Assembly (NCBI GenBank): GCA_037953625.1
Contig: CM075655.1
Span: forward strand, 25,128,001-25,192,000
Direction of reading: 5' to 3'
Length of the DNA stretch: 64,000 nt
Source: Crotalaria pallida
Lineage: Eukaryota; Streptophyta; Magnoliopsida; Fabales; Fabaceae
Shown here: in pieces, positions 48,423 through 61,006 of the stretch
How the letters are laid out: each line of letters begins with the position of its first letter
How positions within the stretch are numbered: the first letter of the stretch is position 1
Made by a program: the position numbers and the translations under genes
Notes under the pieces: generated by a model
Seen by the model: only the letters and a program-made list of their open reading frames with translations
The model's database searches: none
What the model was told of the DNA's origin: nothing

Positions 48423-50210
48423 ATGGGCTCAATTTCAAATCCTTTTGGTGGTGAAGGAGCTTCCATTAATCGTCCTCCACTATTCAATGGTGAGGGTTAC
48501 GCTTATTGGAAGGCCCGCATGAAAATTTTTATTCAAGCCATAGATATGGAAATTTGGAACGCCATAGAGAATGGACCTTTTGTTCCTCAAACGAAAGTAA
48601 ATGATGTTGTTTCAGTCAAACCACAATCGAGTTGGGACAATGATGATAAGAAAAAAGTTGCATTTGATTTAAAAGCTAAAAATATCATCACGTCCGCTCT
48701 TTCTTATGATGAGTTCTTTCGAGTATCTCAATGTGTTGATGCTAAACAAATGTGAGACACATTACAAGTCACACATGAGGGCACTTCGGAGGTTAGAAGG
48801 GCTAGGCTAAATACACTCATGCATGAATATGAACTCTTTCGTATGTTACCTAATGAAAATATAGGTGACATGCAAAAGCGGTTCACTCATATCATAAATC
48901 ATCTTTCTGCACTTGGAAAAGTTATAACTAATGGTGAAGTTGTTAATAAGATTTTGAGATGTCTTAGCAGGGAATGGCAACCTAAGGTGACGACCATTAT
49001 GGAAGCTAGAGACGTGGATCAAATTGACTTAGCAACTTTATTCGGAAAGCTTCAAGAGCATGAAATGGAGCTTGGGCGGTTATCCATGAATGAAGATGCC
49101 GATAGAAAGAAAAAGGGGATAGCTCTTAAATCAACTTCAAAATCCCTTAAGGTACAAGAGGAAAACTCTCAAGTGGATGACTCGGACTCCGATATTGATG
49201 ATGAGACCCTTGGCTTGCTAGTTAAAAAGCTTGGTAGGTTCCTTAAGAAAAAGGGGAACTTTAATAGAAATAGACAAAGAGATTCTAAGGACTCACAACC
49301 AAGAAGTAAGACTAACAAGGATCACATCAAGTGTCATGGGTGTGGAAAGCTTGGTCACTATCGATCGAATTGCCCAACTCATTCTAAGAAGTCGGAAGGT
49401 GACAACTCAAAGTTCAACTCATCTAAAGGAAAAAGGGCTTACATAGTATGGGATGAAGTGGAGAGTCAATCAACATCTAGCTCATCGGATGATGAAGAAC
49501 TTGCAAATCTATGTTTGATGACGAAGCTTGATGAAGAGGAATCTTCGAGCATTAAATCAAGTGAGAACGTCAATGAGGTAGATTATCTTTCTGATGCTAG
49601 CTCTAGTTCTAATTCTCCTTCATTCAATGAATTGTACAATGTGTATGTAGAGATGCATAAAGAGTTGAAGAAACTTGCTAAAATAAATGTTGAAAGAAAG
49701 AATTTCATAATGAACCAACATGAAAAGATAATTGAACTTCAAAAAGATTTAGAAGAACTTAAGCTTCAAAATGAAACTCTTGAACTCATTTATGCAAACT
49801 CTACATGCAATTGTGAATTGAAATCAAATGAGACTCCATCTTGTGAAAATTGCAAGTCTTTGGAAAAAGAAGTTTTTAATTTGAATGATCGACTTGCAAG
49901 GCTCATGAAAGGAGATACTTCATTAGATCATTTGCTTTCAACTCAAAGGAAAAATAGCAATAGATCCGGTCTTGGTTATACCAAACCTAAGAAACGCAAT
50001 TATCGCAAAGTTGGTGGATTTTCAAAGAATAAGATTTCTAAAAACCCAACTTGCCATTATTGTGGGATATTTGGGCATACCACGAATAAATGTAATATAA
50101 AGAAATTTGGTATACCAAGAGGAGAATATATTTGGATTGTTAAGGGGACTTCTCTCCATGCTAACAACAAAGGACCCAAGACCACTTGGGTACCTAAGTC
50201 AACCAAATGA
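48423..50210 (+). pseudogene. copia-3 gag, Sire-like, one stop
   Basis: Starts at ATG 48423 ('MGSISNPFGGEG'). TGA at 48753-48755 stands where copia-1 has TGG; the frame is otherwise open to 50210. Domains: a copia gag N-terminal region ('PPLFNGEGYAYW'), a gag core ('LFGKLQEHEMEL'), a zinc knuckle C-x2-C-x4-H-x4-C (about 49332-49375), an acidic Ser-rich stretch, a predicted coiled coil (about 49650-49900) and a second zinc knuckle 'CHYCGIFGHTTNKC' (about 50051-50092). The large gag with a coiled coil fits Sire-type copia. It ends at TGA 50208-50210, and pol continues in another frame. Confidence 0.9.
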
Positions 50211-50224
50211 TATCTTTCTTGTAG

Positions 50225-51361
50225 GTGTGTCTTCGAACCAAAGAGCGCAAATGGTACTTGGATAGTGGTTGTTCGAGACACATGATGGGAGACAAAACGC
50301 ACTTCATGGAACTTACTCCGAAAAGTGGTGGATTTGTGACATACGGCGACAACAACAAGGGCAAAATTCTAGGAGTCGGGAAGATCGGTAACGTATCTAA
50401 CCTTGTCATAGAAAATGTCCTATACGTAGAAGGCTTAGAACACAACTTGCTTAGTATAAGCCAACTATGCGATATGGGCAATTATGTGACTTTTACTCCG
50501 GAATTATGCTTCATTAAGTCTTCTATAGATGATAGTGTTAAGTTTGTTGGTCGTCGCTCTAATAACACTTACTTAATTGATTTGGATGAGATAACTTCAC
50601 TATTTTCAAAATGTTTCAAATCTTTTGATGATAAAATTCGTCTTTGGCATAGACGAATTGCTCATGTGAATGTGAATCAATTAAACAAACTTTTACGAAA
50701 AGATTTATTGATTGGTTTGCCTAAACTAAATTTTAAGCTTGATGGCATTTGTGACTCTTGTCAAAAGTGCAAGCAAGTTAAAAGTTCTTTTAAACCTAAA
50801 AATGTGATAAGCACAACAAAGCCTTTGGAGCTCATCCATATGGATTTGTTTGGCCCTTCACAAATTAAAAGTTTAGGTGGCAATTACTATGGATTTGTTT
50901 TAGTAGACGATTTTACTAGATTCACATGGACTTTATTTTTATCCGCAAAAAGTGAAGTTTATAAATGTTTTAAAAAGTTTGCCAAACTCATCCAAAATCA
51001 ACTAATTTTGAAAATTGTGTCTATTAGAAGTGATCACGGAGGTGAGTTTGAAAACACTAGGATTGATGCGTTTTGTGATAAGTTTGGTATTGATCATCAA
51101 TTTTCGGCCCCTAGGACTCCGGAGCAAAACGGAGTTGTAGAAAGGAAAAATAGAATATTAGTGGAACTTGTTCGTACTATGTTGAAAGAATCAAATGTTC
51201 CTAAATATTTTTGGGCCGATGCGGTAAACACCGCTTGTTATGTGCTTAATAGGGTTCTTATTCGTCCGCATTTAAATAAAACACCTTATGAACTTTTAAA
51301 AGGGCGAAAGCCAAATATTTCACATTTTCATGTTTATGACTCTGTTGCTACTATGTTTTAG
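50225..51361 (+). pseudogene. copia-3 pol, protease and integrase; RT and RNase H deleted
   Basis: Frame +2 relative to gag, no clean ATG at its start. It has the aspartic protease motif LDSGCS (near the start), the integrase zinc module (H-x3-H ... C-x2-C around 50648-50773), 'HMDLFGPS' with the first catalytic Asp, 'SDHGGEFEN' with the second and 'NGVVERKNR' with the Glu. It ends abruptly at 'ISHFHV', where the sequence jumps to the 3' region; the following few codons to TAG 51359-51361 are non-native. The element cannot reverse-transcribe itself. The gag-pol frame change near 50205 may be a mutation or a frameshift site. Confidence 0.9.
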
Positions 51362-51782
51362 GGCCTTCTGTATGGCCTAGTTTGGTTAGTTTCGTTTGAT
51401 TATTTGCTATGGTTGATGTCTTTTTGCTATACACTATGATTTGCTGCATAGTGTGATACTCTGATATTATGGATTATGGTGCTATATTCGTTGTGTGTTT
51501 ATATTCGTTGTGGCACTCTTGTGGTTTATTTTGGTATTGTCTTTATTGTTATCTTATTTTTATACCATTGTGAACTACTTACCTTCCACTTTTGGCAAAG
51601 GACTTTTCTCACAATTTTTATCTTTATAATGATGCCAAAAGGGGGAGAATATTTTGTTGATGTTGTTCTTGTAGGTTAAGTTTTATTATATTTTTTCCTA
51701 GGTGTTTTACATTTAGGGGGAGTATGTTAAAACTTAGTGCTTAATTGTAAAGGAGGTTTGTCATCATCAAAAAGGGGGAGTT
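51340..51782 (+). other. 3' region of copia-3 with three PPT-like motifs
   Basis: Same as 36345-36809. GGGGGAG motifs at about 51635, 51718 and 51772. Confidence 0.8.
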
Positions 51783-53327
51783 TGTAGGATTCTCATGTTT
51801 TGATGCTAACAATCTCTCTCCAAGCAACAACATTGGCAACAAGCAAGTTACACCACATGAAGATTAGAATTAGGATTTTTATTAATTCTATTTCAATGTA
51901 ATCTTTATTTTTATGCAATGCATCTCATTGGTGTGGGTAGCTTAGGTGATTTTTAAGAGTATTTAAATAATGTTTGATTAAGAGTGAAGATACTTTAAAT
52001 CTTGATTAAATAGCTCTATTAAAAGTTTTGTGAAAATCCTTTTAGAAAAACTTTGTTTTTATTCAGATTCTGATCAGTTTACTCGAGTAATGAGTATTGG
52101 ATCACTCGAGTAATTTATGTCATGACAGGTTAATCGAGTAATGGTTTACACATCACTCGAGTAACTTAATCTGACATGTTTTAATCGAGTGAAGTTATAT
52201 GGTTTACTCGAGTAATTCAATCAGTGTTTGGAAAATTTTAAAAGGACTTAATTTTCTCTTTCACAACAGATACACATTCATTCTTACAATTTTATATACA
52301 CTTTAAAAAGCAATTCAAGAGCTATTTTACATCTTTCAAGAGCTATCAAGATTCAACTAAGAACTTTTCATTCTTCACTCTATTTCTCTCATTGTCCAAA
52401 TATTCTTGAGATCATAATTTTGTTCTTAGTGGTTGTTGAAGATTTGCAATTTGTGATTGCATCATTGAAGTTTCAACACAAGTGAAGAATCTCACAAGGA
52501 AGACTTTGAGGATCAAATCAAAGCAAGAAAAGAGGATTGGTTGGAAGCATCTTCAATCAATTAGCAAGGAAATCTAGAATTCTCAAAAAGGGGTAGATTA
52601 GATCAAAGTGTTTGGTACACACTTTGAGTTGGGTTTTAAGATAGGAGAACTAAGAATCTAGTTGCATCTTAAAACATTGTAAAATCTACATTTGAAGATT
52701 TCTAGTGAAGAATCTCTCTTGATTCAAGAGGGGACTGGAGTAGCTTTCAAGTGGGTGAAAGTGAACCAGGATAAATCCTTGTGTCTCTTTTATTTTCATT
52801 CCTTGTATTGCATTAATTCATTAACAATTGCATTTTTAGGTTAGAATTGGGGTTTTCTTAATTCTACTCATTTGATCTAAAATTGCATGTTAATATTACT
52901 TGAAGTTGTTCATATTAATCATTCATAATTTGTTGAATCATCATAGCATTGTAATTCTTGAAGAACTCCATTGAAAACTGAGTTTTAATTGAATTTTACC
53001 CAGTTTACTCGAGTAAAGTTCATGTCACTCGAGTAATCTGCTTTCAGTTTATGAACAATACTCGAGTAGGTTTTCTGTTACTCGAGTGATTTAAAAATAG
53101 CTTTCGTAATACTCGAGTGATTTGCTGAATACTCGAGTGAAATTATTTTTGCTTGCATATTACTCGAGTGAAGACTTGAGTTACTCGAGTAATCTGACTT
53201 GAATTTTTTAAGAAAATTTATTTTCATAAAACCATTCTCTTAGGTGGACGAAAAATCTGTAATAAGGCTTCAATATTCTATTCACCCCCCCTCTAGACTA
53301 TATTGAGCCGCTTGTTGGTTTCCAACA
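51783..53327 (+). repeat. 3' LTR of copia-3
   Basis: 1545 bp, TGTAGG...CCAACA; nearly identical to the middle LTR with a handful of single-base changes. Contains both ACTCGAGT clusters. Confidence 0.93.
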
Positions 53328-53494
53328 AAAGACTATACCTCAAATAAATCATTCAAAAGAGAAATTAGAATATTTCTAAATCACAGTAATTAATGGAAAG
53401 ACCAACCTTAGTAATTATGTATGCAATGCATGCATAGGGAAAGGTAATGAAATAGGTTGGTAGGGATGATTTGTGATGTCGGGTACTTGACCCT

Positions 53495-54178
53495 GTACTC
53501 TAGGAGTACTAAACTGATGCAACCAACTTGATGACACATTCTGGGAATGTGGCCATTGTCTGGGACGGTTTCTTGGACACGTTCTGGGAACGTGATGCAC
53601 ACTCTGGGAGTGGTGCTTGATTTTATTCCAAGTATGGTTTGCGATACGTTCTGAGAACGTATGTGAGTGTTCTAGGAACACATTGGTATAATAATAGAAT
53701 TAAAGATAAACCCAACCTTGATGATTGTGCATTCATGCATATAGAATGGAAGATGGGTTGGTTGGAACGTTTATCATATTCTGGGAATATGAGGAGGGTA
53801 CTCCGGGAGTACCAAATTATAACCTACTTGATGACACATTATATATATGTGGCCAGTGTCTGGGACCTGGTTTTATACGTTCTGGGAACGTATGTTGGTG
53901 TTCTGGGAACACATTGATATGCAACCTACTTGATGACACATTATAGATATGTGACCAGTGTCCGGGACCTGGTTTTTATGCGTTCTGGGAACGTATGCGT
54001 TCTGGGAACGTATGCGTTCTGGGAACGTGGTGCACACTCTGGGAGTGGTGCTTATTATTCCAAGTATGGTTTGCTACACGTTCTGGGAACGTGGTGCACA
54101 CTCTGGGAGTGATGCGTATTATCCAAGTATGGTTCGACATTACGTTCTGGGAACGAATATCGGTGTTCCGGGAACACA
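53495..54178. repeat. Array of gapped palindromes N-TTC-TGG-GAA-N' with paired arms (solo LTR A)
   Basis: About 18 short inverted repeats share a 3-nt centre (mostly TGG, also TAG, CGG, TGA). Examples: GTACTC-TAG-GAGTAC 53495-53509, CACATTC-TGG-GAATGTG 53535-53551, CACGTTC-TGG-GAACGTG 53578-53594, ATACGTTC-TGA-GAACGTAT 53644-53662, CATATTC-TGG-GAATATG 53775-53791, GGTACTC-CGG-GAGTACC 53797-53813, GTGTTC-TGG-GAACAC 53898-53912. They lie in diverged higher-order units of a few hundred bp. Confidence 0.93.
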
Positions 54179-54885
54179 ACGGTGTATTGGATGGACGTCC
54201 AAGATGGACTTTTAGAGGCCTCAATTGTGGAAGGAAATCATGCATCATGCCACCTGCATTGAAAGAATTTTTAAGATTAACCGGGTGTGCTCATATGATT
54301 ATGCATCATGATTTGCTACATGTTAACTTGTGGATGTTAGTTTTATTCTCATTTGATTATGCGAATATGTATAGCTAACCCCCATGCCCTTATTAGGTGT
54401 TGATCGTGCATCTACCTTGCACAAGAATCAGTAAGGGGAAGATGTCCCTTAGGTGCATGCAGAGTGTAGAAAATGTGGGTTTGGGAACCCGTTGTGCAGA
54501 TATCGAGGATCCGACCAGAAGGATGTTTGGACAAAGGACCAGTGACCTGCTCTATAACCTTTCTATTTTAATAGAATTTATATGATACATATTTTGGAAA
54601 AAAGGTATCATAAGAGGAATTCAGTTTCATAATTACACCTATTTGGTATTAATGGACTTGTTACACTTGATATATTTTGGGGGTATAACATGATGATTTT
54701 ACTATGTTTCCGCAAACTCTGATTTTGTTAGTCAACCTCATTACTAATCAAGTGTTTGTGAAAAGGAATTTTCAAGGGAAGGGAAAATTATTATTTTCAG
54801 ATCTTTTTCCAACGATAACAAGTCCAAGTTTTCATAAACTTCTTACTTTTCTTATAGAGTAAGATGATATACAAGGAGTGTTACA

Positions 54886-55099
54886 AATGGCAAAGAACAC
54901 AAACCGAAGAGAGCATACATTGTCTGGGATGCTCCCGAAGACAGTGAGAAATCTGGATCAAGCTCATCCGATGATGAAGAAGAGGCAAACCTGTGCTTAA
55001 CGGGAAGACAAAACGTGCAAGCCTTACTGAGCAGAACAAAAATCGAGCAAGAATCTGAGATGTTCGAATCAAGCTCGGACGATGACGAGGAAAGAGCAA
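54886..55099 (+). pseudogene. copia-1 gag, continuation after solo LTR A
   Basis: After the AATGG duplication the frame left at 33784 resumes: 'KRAYIVWD', then two acidic Ser/Asp runs ('SSSDDEEEANLCL', 'SSSDDDEERA') as in the copia-3 gag at 49430-49530. It is cut at 55100 by the next TGTAAC-type LTR. Confidence 0.9.
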
Positions 55100-55172
55100 T
55101 GTAACATCCCAACTGAAAAATGAAATTTTATTACATTTAAAAGTTTGATGTACAAATTTCATATTCACTGTC
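55100..55172. mobile_element. LTR B, first 73 bp only
   Basis: TGTAACATCCC directly after the gag sequence marks an LTR end; LTR C is inserted 73 bp in. The rest of B is not recognised and may lie beyond the window. Orientation unclear. Confidence 0.5.
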
Positions 55173-56555
55173 TGTAACACCCCTCAAAATCCTCATCCTG
55201 TTTTAATCTCTAAAAAGAATTATTTTTGAGTAAAGTATTTTTGGAAAGAGTATTTTCTTAAATAAATGTCATAATTCACGTTTTCAAAGTGTTGAGTGAT
55301 TTTAAAGAAATGATTTTTCATGAAATAATGTTATGATTTTCAAAGTTGAATTTTTGGAGATGCTTATGTGTTTAAGATTCTTTTTAAGGAAATAGTAAAT
55401 TTTTCAACAAGAAACCATTTTATGAAAAGGTGATTTAATTTATAAAAATATATGTGCTTGATATTTTTGGGTGTTATTGTGATTAATATGCATGAATGAT
55501 TTATTTGTCTATATGTGCATGAAGATGTATGCACGGTTTTTACATGCATGTATGCTTAGAATTTAATTAGTAAATGAACATGGTGACATATGCATGAATG
55601 TATGTGCTAGTGTGATGCATGTGTATATGAGTATGTATATATATACATGAATGTGTGTGCTAGGCGTGTAAGTGAGTGTGTGTATGTGTGAATATATGTG
55701 TCTGCCGTGTGTATGTGTGTGTGAGGAAAGCCTAGGATTTCCTTAAGTGGAGACCAAGTAACTAAATCCTAACCAAGCCCTAACTAAATGGTGGAAACCC
55801 TAATGGAGAGCTAACAAGCCATTGAACCTAGATTGACCTTAAGCACCTAATGTCCCCTACATGTTCCCTTGGAGATGATAAACTCCACCTATGCAATTTT
55901 ATAGAGAGCCGAATTTACCCCTCCCTCTAAAGCTTGTGGCCGAAACTCACCAAGGGAAAAATAGGAAGCCCGAATTGCTTATATAAACCTTGGCCTTAGC
56001 TTCATTTCATTCATTCTTCACCCATTCTCATTTCACTCTTCTGTCCCATACACCAAACCAAACACAATTCTAAGAGCTTCTCAAACTCTTGGACTAAGAA
56101 AATTGAAATAGAGAAAGAGAAAAAGAAGAGGAGGCCGTGAGTTAGGAGAAAGAAGAAGGAGAGGAGATCAAGCCCTAAACCTAGGAATTCTTTAAAGATC
56201 AAGTGCTAGAAGACCTATTTTCTTGGTATAAACCAAAGACCCTAGAAGAATTAGAACTAGTTCTTGATTTGTAATCTTCTTTTCTATTCTTTGCATGTTC
56301 ATTTTATGCTTGGAAAGATGAATTTATGTGTTGATCTTTCTAAACTTTGGACTTTTAAAGACTCAAATTAATTTATGTGTAGCTTGTGTTTGATGATTCG
56401 GTTGGTGTTGTTCATGATAGATCTTAGTGTTTTTCATATTAGATCTTGATGTTTTTGAGTTAAATCTTTTAGATCTAAAGTTTTGTTTATGATCTTTGTG
56501 AACTTGAAGTGAATCTTCTTGCATGTTTGATTTTAGTGTTTAAAACCGTGGATCA

Positions 56556-59500
56556 TGTAACAGCCCGATTTTCACTTCCCAAAAACTTAAATGAATTATG
56601 ATTACTTTCTTGCAAAAATGAGGCCATTTTTTTTAAATTATAAGTTCGTTAATACGTAATCCACCCTTTTGAAAATCGAGTTGTCACTTTCGAAACTCCC
56701 CACTGAACCTCATCATTGAAAAATAAAACTGTTTTCATTTAAAATAAAAAGCATGAGCCAAAGTGCTGGAGTCACACTCCAAATGTTTTCCAAAAGTAGG
56801 CCATCATTACAAAAGAACTTATAACCCAAAATAAAAGATAACTGATTACATCATTAGTTCATTACAAGATAATCCTCGACTGAAACTCGGATCCTAGACA
56901 CAAGACATCCTTTAGACACAGATTGCAAGACGTCACTCATAAGCAGAACTATCCTCCGTCTCCATATCCTCGCTCGGATCAGTCTCCGCTGCTTGATCGG
57001 ACTCGCTAGCACTCTCCTCTTCCATAGGTTCAGGAACCATTGCTGCCAAGGGTGCAGGATCACCATCTAGCTCATGGTGTTCCCGTGGTCCACCGTCTTG
57101 ATAATCTCGCAGAGTGACTTGCCCAACATGCACGTCCATGCCTGCTCCCCGCAGAATGTGCCTCGGATCGTCGATCTCCAGACGAGTATCTCCTCTCCAG
57201 ATCCATCCATCAGGTACCACCTCCCATGCACCTCCCTGAAGAGGCCACATGTGGATCGCTACATGATACACCATCTACCCGTTGCAATACCGGCAATTGC
57301 CAATACGACAACCAGGTAGGAGAGAGTCAGCGCGCCATATGTAACAGGTTGACCGCAAGGTCGCAGAATAGACACGATAGAAAGACGAACAGTACCAAGG
57401 ACACTCGACGAATATACATACACAGAACAAGACACGAGAACCAGAATACATCGAGTACTTGAAGGATAAAATGCTTTTCCCAAATCAAACTCAATATCAT
57501 AAACACTGGTATTTAGGATATAAAATAAACCACACATAAAAAGCAATACTCGCCAACCATTACCACAATATATCACAACTGAACCATCATCATACTTGCC
57601 TATCTTTTCAAATATTCAGCATTTCTTTATTCTTTTGTTATTAAGTTTTATCATACTTAACTCACTCAATGAGGTAGGGGAAATCACCATCACTGAGGAA
57701 CGCGCACTCTACATCTCCTCGGTCTCCATCCACCTAGTCGGAAGCCAACAGGAGTACAAGACCTTTACCACGCGGGCACGACAACTGTCTCAACACAGAT
57801 GGTCCCAGACCAGGAGGATCTCGTCCTCAAAACATATAATCAAGGCTCACTGTCCTCGCAGTGGCAAAACACATTGCCTCGTTCCAGTCCCTCTCAACTG
57901 TTGTAGACTTGCATTCAAGGGGGTGACAGTATCATTTCTAGTTAGCTATGCGGTACTTACCACGGCATTAGACACAGTCCCCACCACGTTAGTGTGCCAT
58001 TTATGGGATTCGTTCCGCCTAGAAATGTACTCGAGGCTTCTTGACGAGTCACCGTCATTGCCCTCCCCTCATGCAATCTCCACCTGAGTATCCGCAGATA
58101 CCCATAGTATCTTCCTCTCCACTACTTCACACTCTCATATCTCACCGCGAATATTGATGTCTTTTAATGTCTTTTAATATTCTTTAAAGTCTTTTAGAAC
58201 CTTAAAGTCTTTTAGTTAACCTATAGTCGGCTTGCCCTTAGTCCATCCCTTCGACAAGACCCGACCACTAAAGCATCTTTTTCCCCACTTTCACAAATAC
58301 ACTCACATTCCAAGCCCCTCGGGCAACCATCTCACCTCATCTCTTTCTCATAAATCACATTGCTCTTTGCACTATCACTTCCAGCACAACATATTCTCTA
58401 ACACGATCTCAGCTTCACAAGTACCATGTCCTTTTCCAACACATTTCCATTTCATCACATTTCTCATATCGCATCACATACCATTCCTTCACTCATCCTC
58501 ATACGTTTACTCTTTCATTATCATTCGTGAATCACTTAAACTTATCAAACGGGAAAATCACCATCTCATCACAGAGTAATAAGGAACTGACTTAAGATAA
58601 TAAATAACGTGCACAAGAACGTAACGTAAATAAACATTACATAAACACATTGAGCCACCATCCGGCAACAATGTTACGGGCTCACCGCAATCTCACTCAC
58701 CTCTTATTCCAGCAAGAGAAATACTTTGCCCTTGAAGGTCTCTTACTTCTCTTTGAGAATTGTCACCACCGTCCACTGAATAACCTCAAATAATAAATAC
58801 ACTTTTATTAAAAACTATTTCAATTAGAAATCACTATTTGAGTTTCACATCAAAATCCTTTATCCTTTCCTTTAAAACATAAGTGTTCATCAAACAACTT
58901 CCAATCTTTTCTCATATCTAAAATCCTTTGAAAATCCTTTGAAAACTCACATTAGGACAAATGAAATGAATAATTTATGTGGCTGTATGGGAAAAGTCCA
59001 GCCACTTAATTCAAGTTGGAAAACCTTGAAAATCCACCATTTTTCACTCCAAATCTTCATAAATCAATAACACTTGAAATCCATATTTTTTTTCACAACT
59101 CGAAAACATTTTTAAAACTTGAAATACTTGGAATTAAAATCTTGGACAGCAAGGAACAAAAGAAATTAAATCATGAAATCACTTTAAGAAATAATCAAAT
59201 TCATTTACTTATTTCCTTTACCAAACCGAATGGAATCAAAAACAAAACAACACAATTCAAATTTTTTTTTCTTAAAACAAAGTCATGAAACATAATCATT
59301 TCAAAGAGACAAATACATGCAAAAGAATCTAGCCTCTTCAACCTAATGTAGGCCGAATCATCACTAGTTGAAAACAAATCTTGGATGTACTTTTCTTCAT
59401 GCAAAAACCTTGAAAATTTTAATTCAAAAACATGCACATGTAAAACACATAGATTTAGAAAATACCACTTCTTTTTCTTCCTCAAAACCGTGACTTACTT

Positions 59501-61006
59501 GTGTCACCTCAAACACATTTTTATTTTCATTTTCCTTTGCATGCACCTTTAAAATCATGGAAATCAAAAAGAAATTACATGCAAGGAACTTTTTCATGAA
59601 AAGTCATTAAGTTTCTTTGTTTTCAAAGCTTGATCGAATGGTACTTTAACAAAATCAAGAGGAAACTTAAATCCTTGACTTTGAAATACACATGAATTAG
59701 ATCAAAACATAAATCATTTGAAAAAGAATTCTTTTTCCTTGGTTTCTCATCAAAACCGTAACATGCATGTCAAGAACTAAAACCTTTGAGTTCAAAAATC
59801 ATAAATCAAACTTCAAGATCAAAAGCTTTGAAAATCAAAACAAGAAAACAAGTCTTTTCCAAGATCAAGGCAATAATCAAAGTCTTTTGAAATAGAAATC
59901 AAAGATCAAAGCTTTGAAGAAATCAAAGCATGAAAATAATTTAGATCACCTTTATCAAGCATCAAACTAACATGCATGAACTTAGAATGAAATAAACATC
60001 ATCATGACCTAATTTTCTAATCAAGACCGAATAGGAATGTCCATGGTTTAAGGTTTTACAAGTTTGTAGAGTTCTTGAAACTCAAGATCAAGGTAAGAGA
60101 GATAGTTACAAACATAGATCTATAAAGAACTTAAACATGCAACAACAAAGAACTTTACAAGACTTGGAAAATTAAAAACCACTTAGAACAACCTAGGATC
60201 TTCGAATAAACTAGAGAAGTAGAGAAGATCTTCAACCTTCTTCAAGAATCCTAAGGCTTTTGAGCTTGGTCTTCCTCTTCCTCTTCTCCTTGGTTCATGG
60301 GTTCTCCCTCTCTCTATCTCTATCTATTTCTAGTTCTTTCTAAGAGCTAATGAGACTCCTAGAAGAAGTGTTTGGAAAATGAATGGAGAAATGAAGGAAA
60401 GAGTTGGAAATGAATTAAGGAGCTAGGTATAAATAGGCAAACCATGAGCTTACCCATTTGCCCTTGGAAACTCGGTCAAAGGTGTGTGGGATGAAGGGTA
60501 TTATTGGCATCATCAAGGCTTGCATGGCTCAAGCCAAGCCATTGGACAAATAGAGAAGAATTAGGGCTAAGCTTGCTTCCTATTGGTTGGTCAAACTCCT
60601 AATCAAGCTTTACACTAATTAAACCTAGGTGCTAATGGGTTGCTAGCTTAGGGTGCAAGAAGTCAACAATTTTGCATGATGCATGCCACACACACACACC
60701 ACACGGCGACATCTACACACACATGCACCACAATTCATTTTTATTTTATTTTTCACAAAACCACATTTTCTTTAAAAATACAAAGTATGAAATTCTTAAG
60801 GAATTCAATCCAAAAATGTAAAAATCCGAACTCATAAAGTTTGTCTCAAAATAAAATCATTTGCTTAAAAATCCAAAATCATTTGAAAACACAAAATAAA
60901 TTTAATTCAAGAAATACTTTTGAAATCACACCTTTTAAAATACTTTATTCAAATAATCTTTTTAGGGTTTTCAAACGAATATGAGGTATTCAGACGGGGT
61001 GTTACA
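56556..61006 (-). mobile_element. Solo LTR D (TGTAAC-type), complete
   Basis: 4451 bp, TGTAACAGCCC...GGGGTGTTACA with a 5-bp target duplication GATCA (56551-56555 and 61007-61011). Minus orientation, inferred from similarity to C. One LTR only, no gag or pol, so a solo LTR of unusual length. It contains a minus-strand acidic ORF (56933-57274) and splice-like sites: an acceptor-like TTATTCAG and a donor-like AAGAG|GTGAGT around 58725-58790. Confidence 0.85.
56933..57274 (-). other. Acidic ORF in solo LTR D
   Basis: 113 codons; the first part has W/G-rich sequence ('WPLQGGAWEVVPDGWIWRG'), the C-terminal 40 are very acidic ('EEESASESDQAAETDPSEDM'). No family recognised. LTR E has a shorter acidic frame at the matching place (63543-63608). 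It may be an exon of a spliced LTR transcript or chance. Confidence 0.35.

Larger units (their letters stand above)
33785..54885 (+). mobile_element. Solo LTR A (TGTAAC-type), carrying nested copia and Athila
   Basis: Starts TGTAACACCCC, ends GGAGTGTTACA, with a 5-bp target duplication AATGG (33780-33784 and 54886-54890) inside the copia-1 gag. Own sequence is about 33785-35622 and 53328-54885, near 3.4 kb; no gag or pol belongs to it, so it is a solo LTR. It carries a TATA box (34207-34214), splice-donor-like sites, TAACCGGTTA words (34046-35535) and a gapped-palindrome array (53495-54178). Del/Tekay-like by its termini (inference). Confidence 0.85.
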
